DNA of 37,418 nt, taken from assembly GCA_017464565.1 (NCBI GenBank), contig JAFTZH010000051.1, positions 1 to 37,418 of the forward strand, read 5' to 3'. The stretch is from Clostridia bacterium. GTDB lineage: Bacteria; Bacillota; Clostridia; Oscillospirales; CAG-272. The notes below the pieces were generated by a model. The model was not told the DNA's origin. It searched no databases and saw only the letters and a list, made by a program, of their open reading frames with translations. Below, in pieces: positions 1 through 5,842 of the stretch (position 1 is the stretch's first letter; every line of letters starts with the position of its first letter). The translations under genes were made by a program, and so were the position numbers.

Positions 1-1046
1 GCGACCTGCCCAAGCTCTATAATCAGTGGTGCAGCGTCGTTCGCTGGGAAAAGACCACGAGACCCTTTCTTCGTACCTCCGAATTTTTGTGGCAGGAGGG
101 ACATACTATGCACGAAACGGCTGAGGAAGCAATAGAAGAGACCCTCAATATGCTTAAATGCTACGAGGACTTTTACAGGGATACTCTTGCCATTCCTGCG
201 GTAACGGGACGCAAGACCGAAAAGGAAAAGTTTGCGGGAGCGCTTGAAACCTATACTATCGAGCCTATGATGCACAACGGAGTCGCGCTTCAGGGGGGAA
301 CCTCGCATTATTTCGGGGACGGATTCGCGAGAGCGTTTGATATTACGTTTACCGACAGAGATAACAAGATACAATATCCTCACCAGACGTCTTGGGGTGT
401 TTCAACGAGAATGATAGGCGCTATAATTATGACGCACGGCGACGATAACGGACTTATCCTTCCTCCTAAGGTAGCCCCTGTTCAGGTGGCTATAATTCCC
501 GTAGCGCAGCACAAAGAGGGCGTTCTTGAAAAAGCGGGAGAGCTGAGAGATATTCTTTCCGATAAGTTCCGCGTAAAGCTTGACGACAGCGATAACTCGA
601 CGGGCTGGAAATACAGTCAGTACGAGATGAAGGGGGTCCCCGTTCGTCTTGAAATAGGTCCCCGCGATATTGAGAACAACTCTTGCGTTCTGGTAAGCCG
701 CGTAAGCCGTCAGAAGACGGTGGTGTCTCTCGATAATATCATTGAAGAGGTAGAAAAGGCACTCTCTGCCGTTCACGGCGAGCTTTACGAGAGAGCAAAG
801 AAAAACCTTGAGGAAAAAACGAGTGAGGCACACAGCTATGAGGAGTTCCTCGATATTGCCGAGAACCGTTCGGGCTTTATAAAGGCTATGTGGTGCGGTG
901 ATTCCTCGTGTGAGGACAAGATAAAGGACGCGACGGGCGGAGTCAAATCCCGTTGTATTCCTTTCGTTGAGGATAATATCTCCGACGTTTGCGTATGCTG
1001 CGGCAGACCCGCAAAGCATATGGTCGTTTGGGGAAGACAGTATTAA
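1..1046 (+). CDS. proS: Prolyl-tRNA synthetase, C-terminal part (5' end outside window)
   Basis: Charges tRNA-Pro with proline in the cytoplasm. The reading frame is open from the first bases (codons begin at base 3) and reads straight into the class II core phrase [15 protein letters not shown], then [20 protein letters not shown], so the true start lies upstream of the window. After the catalytic core come the anticodon-binding domain (around [11 protein letters not shown]) and a C-terminal zinc-binding-like domain with cysteines in [11 protein letters not shown] and [10 protein letters not shown], ending in tyrosine. That tail marks the archaeal/eukaryotic-type ProRS (type 3), which many Clostridia carry instead of the long bacterial type with an editing insert. 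A hairpin terminator follows closely. The internal TTG at base 87 could open a shorter frame but lies inside the conserved core. Confidence 0.95.
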   Translation, partial: DLPKLYNQWCSVVRWEKTTRPFLRTSEFLWQEGHTMHETAEEAIEETLNMLKCYEDFYRDTLAIPAVTGRKTEKEKFAGALETYTIEPMMHNGVALQGGTSHYFGDGFARAFDITFTDRDNKIQYPHQTSWGVSTRMIGAIIMTHGDDNGLILPPKVAPVQVAIIPVAQHKEGVLEKAGELRDILSDKFRVKLDDSDNSTGWKYSQYEMKGVPVRLEIGPRDIENNSCVLVSRVSRQKTVVSLDNIIEEVEKALSAVHGELYERAKKNLEEKTSEAHSYEEFLDIAENRSGFIKAMWCGDSSCEDKIKDATGGVKSRCIPFVEDNISDVCVCCGRPAKHMVVWGRQY

Positions 1047-1056
1047 AATATAAACG

Positions 1057-1104
1057 GACGGGGAGGGAAACCGACGACTTTGGCTTCTTTCCCCGTCGGT
1101 CTTT
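1057..1104 (+). terminator. Terminator downstream of proS with two alternative hairpins
   Basis: A 13-pair stem (1057-1069 with 1085-1097, two G-U pairs) can form just after the proS stop codon. The same region can instead fold as ACCGACG (1070-1076) with CGTCGGT (1094-1100), followed by CTTT. The two folds exclude each other. The T-run is weak, so some read-through into the next gene is possible. Confidence 0.6.
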
Positions 1105-1125
1105 AAAATAAAAAAGGAGGCACGT

Positions 1126-2259
1126 ATGAGAGGAATCGGACTCTTTTTAAAGAAAATAATAAAAAACGTAGACCCGATTCTTTTCGGAGCGACCGCTTTT
1201 TTGTCTTTGATGAGCTTGCTCACGATTTTCGGAGCTATGGATAACTTCGGAAAAAGCAAGCTCGTTATGCAAGCGGCAATGGCATTACTCGGAACCGTTA
1301 TGCTTTTGGTGATAGCGAATATAGATTATAAGTTCTTTATAGACAGATTTTTTATTTTAATGTTTGCCGTTTCGGTGATTTTGCTGACTCTTACGCTTAT
1401 CATAGGTATCAGCGGAGAGAATATGGATACGGCTAATAAAAGCTGGCTGAGGCTCTGGCCGGGAGGACCGATGATACAGCCGTCGGAGTTCGTGAAAATA
1501 TTTTTCGTGTGTACCTTCGCGAAGCATATCGAGCTCGTTCGTGAGAAGATAAATAAGCCGCATATCATTGGCGGACTTGTATTGCACGCGGGTATTATTC
1601 TCGGTCTGATATTGGCTTCGGGAGACCTCGGAGTATCGCTCGTATATATGGGAATAATAGCGATAATGCTTTTCTGTGCGGGAGTCTCTCTTTGGTATTT
1701 TCTCGGAGCCGCCGTTCTTATCGTCCTCCTTTTTCCTTTCCTTTGGGATTTTCTTGCTTCGTATCAGCAGGACAGAATAATATACGGCTTTAAACCCGAG
1801 CTTGACCCGTTTGGATACGGACTTCAGCCCCTTATGTCACGCGACGCGATATCCCGCGGCGGATTTTTCGGGAAAGGCCTTTTCGGGGGAGAGGTATACG
1901 AGAGGCTTGCCGCTTCGCATACCGACTTTATATTTGCTACCGTTTGCGAGAAATTCGGTTTCCTAGGCGGAGCTTTAGTTATAATAGCTATCGCGGTTAT
2001 CGTCATTAGAATAATTTATATTGGCTTTCATTGCTCGGACGGTACTGGAAGAATTATGTGCTGCGGAATTGCCGCTATATTTATCTTTCAAACTTTGGAA
2101 AACCTGGGAATGTGTCTGGCTCTTATTCCCGTAATCGGAATAACTCTGCCGTTTATGAGCGCGGGAGGCTCTTCTATGCTCGCCTTATATATTATTATAG
2201 GTTTGGTTCACAGCGTAAGAGCGCATGAGAAAAGATTTTATTTCAGGCGAGGCTTATAG
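1126..2259 (+). CDS. rodA: SEDS-family peptidoglycan polymerase, RodA-like
   Basis: An integral membrane glycosyltransferase that polymerises lipid II into glycan strands, normally working with a class B penicillin-binding protein. At 377 residues with about ten hydrophobic segments it has the usual SEDS length. Family motifs are clear: SWLRLWPGGPMIQPSEFVKI (residues ~105-124), the extracellular loop around DPFGYGLQPLMS, SHTDFIFATVCEKFGFLGG, and the C-terminal LIPVIGITLPFMSAGGSSM. The start has a strong AAGGAGG seven bases upstream. RodA, SpoVE and FtsW cannot be separated with certainty by eye; the moderate length and lack of a cytoplasmic tail favour RodA/SpoVE. No partner PBP gene is in the window. 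No clear promoter lies between proS and this gene, so it may depend on read-through. Confidence 0.85.
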   Translation: MRGIGLFLKKIIKNVDPILFGATAFLSLMSLLTIFGAMDNFGKSKLVMQAAMALLGTVMLLVIANIDYKFFIDRFFILMFAVSVILLTLTLIIGISGENMDTANKSWLRLWPGGPMIQPSEFVKIFFVCTFAKHIELVREKINKPHIIGGLVLHAGIILGLILASGDLGVSLVYMGIIAIMLFCAGVSLWYFLGAAVLIVLLFPFLWDFLASYQQDRIIYGFKPELDPFGYGLQPLMSRDAISRGGFFGKGLFGGEVYERLAASHTDFIFATVCEKFGFLGGALVIIAIAVIVIRIIYIGFHCSDGTGRIMCCGIAAIFIFQTLENLGMCLALIPVIGITLPFMSAGGSSMLALYIIIGLVHSVRAHEKRFYFRRGL

Positions 2260-2306
2260 AAGAAATATTATTTTTTTCTTAATGTAATAAACCGAGAAAA
2301 AATCCA

Positions 2307-2328
2307 ATATAATTCAATAGAATTATAT
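2307..2328 (+). promoter_or_regulatory. -10 element inside a perfect inverted repeat upstream of the DUF4830 gene
   Basis: ATATAATTC-AATA-GAATTATAT is a perfect 9-bp inverted repeat. It contains a TATAAT (2308-2313), but no good -35 box sits 16-18 bases upstream. It is either a promoter with an overlapping operator or a chance AT-rich palindrome. Confidence 0.4.
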
Positions 2329-2345
2329 AGCGGAGGGAAGTCTCG

Positions 2346-2828
2346 ATGTTTATTTACTCATTACGCGCCAGCACGTTGAAATTTTTTGCAGTGGTATGTG
2401 TAGCTCTCGTAACTCTTATTACCTTGATAGCGTTCGTTCCTACATACGGTGAATCTGCAGTGGACAAAACAGTTTCCAAGGACGCAGATATTAATTACGA
2501 TAAAATAAAAACCAACGAGGACCGTATAGAATTTTTGCGTCAATTCGGCTGGGAGGTAAATCCGGAGGCTGTTACGGCTTCGGAGGTTACGATTCCTTCC
2601 GAGTTTGACAAGGTGTTTACGGGATATAACGAGATACAGAAAAGACAGGGGCTTGATTTGTCGAAATATAAGAAAAAGAACGTTATGCGTTATACTTATG
2701 AGGTTACTAATTACGACGGATACGAGGGGACGGTTTACGCCAACGTTATCGTATACAGAAACAAAGTAATCGCGGGGGATATTTGCTCGGCTGACGTTAC
2801 GGGCTTTATCCACGGATTTGAAAAATAA
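2346..2828 (+). CDS. DUF4830 domain protein, secreted or membrane-anchored
   Basis: A 160-residue protein with one N-terminal hydrophobic segment (residues ~10-33) that works as a signal or anchor, followed by an exported soluble domain. The soluble part (NEDRIEFLRQFGWEVNPEAV, then IPSEFDKVFTGYNEIQKRQG, then DLSKYKKKNVMRYTYEVTNY) matches what I remember of DUF4830, a family of unknown function in Clostridia. The start is preceded by CGGAGGG at good spacing. It lies 86 bases after the RodA-like gene in the same direction, so an envelope role is possible by context only. No catalytic residues can be recognised. Confidence 0.75.
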   Translation: MFIYSLRASTLKFFAVVCVALVTLITLIAFVPTYGESAVDKTVSKDADINYDKIKTNEDRIEFLRQFGWEVNPEAVTASEVTIPSEFDKVFTGYNEIQKRQGLDLSKYKKKNVMRYTYEVTNYDGYEGTVYANVIVYRNKVIAGDICSADVTGFIHGFEK

Positions 2829-2836
2829 TAAAGAGA

Positions 2837-2868
2837 AGCTGTCTGTAAAGGCGCGTACTCTAAAGGAT
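2837..2868 (+). repeat. Left copy of a 32-bp imperfect inverted repeat
   Basis: Compared with the reverse complement of 3679-3710 it matches at 26 of 32 positions without gaps. The outer 10 bases (AAGCTGTCTG) and the inner 10 (CTCTAAAGGA) are identical. The pair bounds an 874-bp segment holding the zinc-ribbon gene. The left copy has lost most of the hairpin-forming ability that the right copy keeps. Confidence 0.7.
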
Positions 2869-2870
2869 AC

Positions 2871-2898
2871 AAAAGCGAGCCGCAAAAACGGCTCGCTA
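2871..2898 (-). terminator. Terminator of the zinc-ribbon membrane protein gene
   Basis: A perfect 9-bp stem (2875-2883 with 2890-2898) with a six-base loop. On the minus strand it is followed by TTTTG. It lies 48 bases beyond the minus-strand stop codon. On the plus strand no T-run follows, so it does not look like the terminator of the DUF4830 gene. Confidence 0.7.
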
Positions 2899-2945
2899 AA
2901 TTGATGCCAAATTGATATTTCGGTCTACAATTGGCATATATGTTT

Positions 2946-3263
2946 TTAAAACATGGAGCTAATTATGTTATCGACAATAGCCACATAAATAATTGAAAGT
3001 ACAATTGAAAGTACAAGAGATACACAGAAACCAATAAGCGCGCCTTTTCCGGCAGATTTAGCTTTTAGCGGGGCGGTATCTTTATTAACCAAATAAAGAA
3101 TAAGGCCTACCAAAGGAATTAAAAATCCTAAAACTGCAAATCCGGTGTTAGGCGCATCATTTTGATTTGCAATAGATGTTTTTTCGTTTTCAATTGCACA
3201 TCCGCAATGAACACATACTACAGCGTCATCATTAACTTCTTTTCCGCATTTTGAACAATACAT
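2946..3263 (-). CDS. Zinc-ribbon membrane protein
   Basis: A 105-residue protein. The N-terminus is a four-cysteine zinc ribbon (Cys3, Cys6, Cys17, Cys20: YCSKCGKEV...CVHCGC). It is followed by a short linker and two hydrophobic segments (about residues 41-60 and 74-98) that should be membrane-spanning. Proteins of this layout are common in Firmicutes and mostly uncharacterised; the ribbon should face the cytoplasm. The start is supported by GAGG eight bases upstream. The gene stands alone, opposite to its neighbours, with its own promoter, a ~230-base structured leader and its own terminator, and lies inside a pair of inverted repeats. That arrangement is unusual for such a small protein and suggests conditional expression. 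The molecular function is unknown. Confidence 0.8.
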   Translation of the reverse strand: MYCSKCGKEVNDDAVVCVHCGCAIENEKTSIANQNDAPNTGFAVLGFLIPLVGLILYLVNKDTAPLKAKSAGKGALIGFCVSLVLSIVLSIIYVAIVDNIISSMF

Positions 3264-3279
3264 GTTTTTACCTCATTTC

Positions 3280-3332
3280 AAAAAATAAAAAGTGCGCCAA
3301 CCGGAGTCAGCGCACCGAAAAACGCGAACTCC
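3280..3332 (-). terminator. Terminator in the zinc-ribbon gene leader, with an overlapping antiterminator
   Basis: On the minus strand GGTGCGC...GCGCAC (arms 3310-3315 and 3292-3297) is followed by TTTTTATTTTTT (3280-3291), a classic intrinsic terminator, only about 16 bases before the start codon. The loop contains ACTCC, which can instead pair with GGAGT just upstream in the transcript (3328-3332 with 3303-3307). That alternative stem would trap one terminator arm. Mutually exclusive folds of this kind are the hallmark of transcription attenuation. Confidence 0.65.
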
Positions 3333-3496
3333 AAGTTGTCGCCAAACGAACTTATGCGCAGATAGGCATTTCCATACTATCAAACGGGAGTCGCATTTTT
3401 ACCAAATTGATTCGTTTAATAGTATGATGAAAAAGGGTATAGTTATCCTATAAAGAAAAATATACCTATCGGTGCGATTATTAAGTTCGTTTGGCG
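3333..3496 (-). ncRNA. Long self-complementary leader RNA or small RNA upstream of the zinc-ribbon gene
   Basis: The predicted transcript starts at about 3496 and folds on itself. A perfect 15-bp stem joins its 5' end (3482-3496) to 3340-3354. Inside it are CCTATC/GATAGG (3465-3470 with 3361-3366) flanked by TGCG/CGCA, and a 14-base stem with one mismatch (3413-3426 with 3373-3386). The loop is ~26 bases, and a small side hairpin lies at 3438-3452. The terminator at 3280-3315 follows. This could be a cis-acting regulatory leader (riboswitch-like) or a free small RNA ending at that terminator. I do not recognise it as a known family; a rod-like fold with a large bubble also makes a 6S-type RNA worth testing. 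Confidence 0.55.
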
Positions 3497-3501
3497 TATT
3501 C

Positions 3502-3530
3502 ATTATATCATATTTTTCACCATTTGTAAA
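3502..3530 (-). promoter_or_regulatory. Promoter for the structured leader and zinc-ribbon gene
   Basis: Read on the minus strand: TTTACA, 17-base spacer, TATAAT. The expected transcription start at about 3496 coincides with the first base of the leader's terminal 15-bp stem, which supports both calls. Confidence 0.7.
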
Positions 3531-3675
3531 TACTTTTCGGGAAATTATATTAATTACCTGCCACAAAAGAGAGTGAAATAAATCAATATCATTTTTCCTG
3601 ACAAGCACTGCGTTTGTGAACACAAATACAAAACCACGGCATACCTCTTTCGAGATATACCGTATTTTTGCAAAA

Positions 3676-3715
3676 CTGTCCTTTAGAGCACGCCTCTAAG
3701 CAGACAGCTTTTTTT
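3676..3715 (+). terminator. Plus-strand terminator overlapping the right inverted repeat
   Basis: CTGTC...GACAG plus CTTTAGAG/CTCTAAG (one bulged base) form a hairpin at 3676-3707, followed by CTTTTTTT. It is a good intrinsic terminator on the plus strand, yet no plus-strand gene lies directly upstream; the nearest, DUF4830, is ~850 bases away. Confidence 0.65.
3679..3710 (-). repeat. Right copy of a 32-bp imperfect inverted repeat
   Basis: This is the inverted partner of 2837-2868 (26 of 32 identical, no gaps). It coincides with the plus-strand terminator hairpin. I did not find a third copy in the window. Confidence 0.7.
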
Positions 3716-3717
3716 AC

Positions 3718-3746
3718 TTGTAAAAATAAAAGAAGTATGATAAAAT
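3718..3746 (+). promoter_or_regulatory. Promoter of the metallophosphoesterase gene
   Basis: TTGTAA, 17-base spacer, TAAAAT, directly after the T-run of the preceding terminator. The leader to the start codon is short, with GGAGGTG as ribosome-binding site. Confidence 0.65.
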
Positions 3747-3770
3747 ATACTTATTAATGGAGGTGAAGAA

Positions 3771-4532
3771 ATGAAGCTGACCGAATATAAGATAGTAAAC
3801 GAAAAATTTCCCGGGAAATATACTTTTGCGCTGATATCCGATCTTCACGGAGACGAACCCTGCGGGATAATAAAAATATTGGAGGAGACGGCACCCGATT
3901 TTATTCTTGCTCCGGGGGACATTTTCGAGCCTCTTGAGGATAAAAATAACGAGCTTAACGAGGCGGGATTTGAACTGCTCCAAGCCTCCGCAAAAATTGC
4001 GCCCACCTTCTTTTCGCCCGGAAATCACGAGATAGGAGGGGTTCGGTCGTGGCTCCCGAAGCCGAAGCTTTCTTTTGAGAAAGAAAAAAAATATTCGGAA
4101 TACAGCTTGAAGCGATTGGCGGAAACGGGCGTACGTTTTCTTGACGACGCGTATTGCGTATACGACGGTATTGCGTTCGGCGGACTTTGTTCCGGAATAA
4201 TCAATCCCGAGCAAAAACCGAAGCTTGATTTTTTGAGTGATTTTTGCGCCGGCGATATGCCGAAGGTTCTGCTTTGCCACCACCCCGAATATTATAAAAA
4301 ATATTTGAAAGGGCTTGATATCGACCTGATTGTCAGCGGACACGCTCACGGCGGTCAGTGGAGATTTTTCGGCAGAGGCGTTTTCGCGCCCGGGCAGGGA
4401 TTATTTCCAAAGTATACGTCGGGCATTCACGATAACAGACTCGTGATAAGCAAGGGCTTGAAAAAGGGAAGGACTATCCCGCGTATTTTCAACAGCCCCG
4501 AGATTGTAAAAATAACGATAGCTCCAAAATAA
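3771..4532 (+). CDS. Metallophosphoesterase, YkuE/calcineurin-like
   Basis: A 253-residue dinuclear-metal phosphoesterase. All signature blocks are present in order: ISDLHG, PGDIFE, PGNHEIGG, CHHPE and SGHAHGGQWR, which supply the Asp, His and Asn metal ligands. The C-terminal GVFAPGQGLFPKYTSGIH block is typical of the YkuE/YaeI branch, whose members act on membrane lipid phosphoesters such as UDP-diacylglucosamine in other bacteria. Unlike many YkuE proteins this one has no N-terminal membrane segment or Tat signal, so it should be cytoplasmic or peripheral. GGAGGTG lies six bases before the ATG. It is a single-gene unit with its own promoter and a strong shared terminator. The physiological substrate is not deducible. 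Confidence 0.88.
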   Translation: MKLTEYKIVNEKFPGKYTFALISDLHGDEPCGIIKILEETAPDFILAPGDIFEPLEDKNNELNEAGFELLQASAKIAPTFFSPGNHEIGGVRSWLPKPKLSFEKEKKYSEYSLKRLAETGVRFLDDAYCVYDGIAFGGLCSGIINPEQKPKLDFLSDFCAGDMPKVLLCHHPEYYKKYLKGLDIDLIVSGHAHGGQWRFFGRGVFAPGQGLFPKYTSGIHDNRLVISKGLKKGRTIPRIFNSPEIVKITIAPK

Positions 4533-4569
4533 ACCACAAGGGACGGAATTATTCCGTCCCTTGTGGTTT
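4531..4569. terminator. Bidirectional terminator between convergent genes
   Basis: A perfect inverted repeat (4531-4549 with 4551-4569) centred on base 4550, with A/T-rich flanks that give a T-run in both directions. It overlaps the stop codon of the metallophosphoesterase gene and ends three bases before the stop of the isocitrate dehydrogenase gene. Confidence 0.9.
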
Positions 4570-4571
4570 AT

Positions 4572-5786
4572 TTAAGCAAGTCTTGCTTCGAGTCTTTCTC
4601 TGATAGCCTTTATAAAGTCTATCGAGTTGACTGCCTTGGCGGTATATCCCTCGCTTACGAGGCCTACGAGGTCTTTTGTCATAATACCGTCGTTAAGGGT
4701 AGCTATGCAAGCCTCCTCAAGCTTGTTTGCAAAAGCAACGAGATCGTCAAGACCGTCAAGCTCACCTCTCTTGCGGAGCGCTCCCGACCACGCGTAGATG
4801 GTAGCCATCGGGTTGGTCGAGGTTTCCTCGCCTTTGAGATAACGGTAGTAGTGGCGTGTAACGGTTCCGTGCGCCGCCTCGTACTCGTATTTTCCGTCGG
4901 GAGAAACGAGAACTGAGGTCATCATAGCGAGAGAACCGAAGGCGGTGGATACCATATCGGACATAACGTCGCCGTCATAGTTCTTGCACGCCCAGATATA
5001 TCCGCCCTCACTGCGTATAACTCTCGCTACCGCGTCGTCTATAAGAGTGTAGAAGTACGTGATTCCGAGCTCGTCGAATTTTGCCTTATATTCCTTCTCG
5101 AAGATATCCTGGAAGGTAAGTTTGAAGGTCTGATCGTACTTCTTCGATATCGTGTCCTTGGTAGCGAACCAAAGGTCCTGCTTGGTGTCTATCGCGTATT
5201 GGAAGCAGGAGCGCGCGAATGAAATTATCGAGTAGTCTTTATTGTACTGCCCCTGAAGAACTCCGCCGCATTCAAAATCGTAAATGGTTTCTCTGAACTC
5301 GCTTCCGTCGGCTCCCGTAAATACGAGCTCGGCTTTGCCGGGTCCCGTAACGCGGTGCTCGGTCGCCTTGTAAACGTCTCCGTAAGCGTGTCGGGCGATA
5401 GTAATGGGCTTTGTCCAGTTACGTACGACGGGTTTTATCGAATCGATAAGTATCGGGGCGCGGAATACCGTTCCGTCAAGGATAGCGCGGATGGTTCCGT
5501 TAGGACTTTTCCACATCTCGCTGAGATTATATTCCTCAACTCGCTGTTTGTTGGGCGTTATGGTAGCGCATTTTACCGCAACGCCGTATTTCTGCGTGGC
5601 GTACGCGCTGTCAAACGTAACCTTGTCCTTGGTTTTTTCGCGTTCAACGAGACCGAGATCGTAGTATTCGGTCTTGAGGTCAACGAACGGAAGAAGGAGC
5701 TCGTCCTTTATCATCTTCCATAAGATTCTGGTCATTTCGTCGCCGTCCATTTCGACGAGCGGCGTTTTCATTTGGATTTTTTTCAT
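4572..5786 (-). CDS. icd: NADP-dependent isocitrate dehydrogenase
   Basis: Oxidatively decarboxylates isocitrate to 2-oxoglutarate, reducing NADP; cytoplasmic. The 404-residue protein is the eukaryotic-like homodimeric type: N-terminal [18 protein letters not shown], substrate-binding region [19 protein letters not shown], then [15 protein letters not shown], metal-binding [19 protein letters not shown], and the NADP-loop block [20 protein letters not shown] with [12 protein letters not shown]. It is the second gene after the aconitase-like gene, 56 bases downstream with no terminator between, and carries its own GGAGG. The pair covers citrate to 2-oxoglutarate, the glutamate-forming arm of an incomplete citric acid cycle. 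No citrate synthase gene is nearby. Confidence 0.96.
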   Translation of the reverse strand: MKKIQMKTPLVEMDGDEMTRILWKMIKDELLLPFVDLKTEYYDLGLVEREKTKDKVTFDSAYATQKYGVAVKCATITPNKQRVEEYNLSEMWKSPNGTIRAILDGTVFRAPILIDSIKPVVRNWTKPITIARHAYGDVYKATEHRVTGPGKAELVFTGADGSEFRETIYDFECGGVLQGQYNKDYSIISFARSCFQYAIDTKQDLWFATKDTISKKYDQTFKLTFQDIFEKEYKAKFDELGITYFYTLIDDAVARVIRSEGGYIWACKNYDGDVMSDMVSTAFGSLAMMTSVLVSPDGKYEYEAAHGTVTRHYYRYLKGEETSTNPMATIYAWSGALRKRGELDGLDDLVAFANKLEEACIATLNDGIMTKDLVGLVSEGYTAKAVNSIDFIKAIRERLEARLA

Positions 5787-5842
5787 AGTTCAATACCTCC
5801 GAACAGTTTGAAAAAATATTTATTTAAACACTTTTTGGGTGT

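Larger units (their letters stand above)
3264..3770. other. 507-base non-coding stretch between divergent genes
   Basis: From left to right it holds the minus-strand terminator/antiterminator (3280-3332), a long self-complementary region (3340-3496), a minus-strand promoter (3502-3530), about 100 bases with no recognised signal, a weak hairpin at ~3637-3662 (two mismatches, followed by TATTTTTG), the right inverted repeat/terminator (3676-3715), and the promoter and ribosome-binding site of the metallophosphoesterase gene. I found no convincing coding frame in it. Confidence 0.7.

Noticed and set aside
402..1259. Long minus-strand open frame (285 codons) under proS and the RodA-like gene
   Set aside because: Shadow of two clearly real plus-strand genes and crosses their terminator.
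3399..3623. A 74-residue open frame on the minus strand in the non-coding stretch
   Set aside because: It begins ~125 bases upstream of the predicted transcription start at 3496, spans the promoter and the self-complementary region, has no ribosome-binding site and its composition looks random.
3714..4349. Minus-strand open frame of 211 codons under the metallophosphoesterase gene
   Set aside because: Antisense shadow; the plus-strand frame carries all family motifs.
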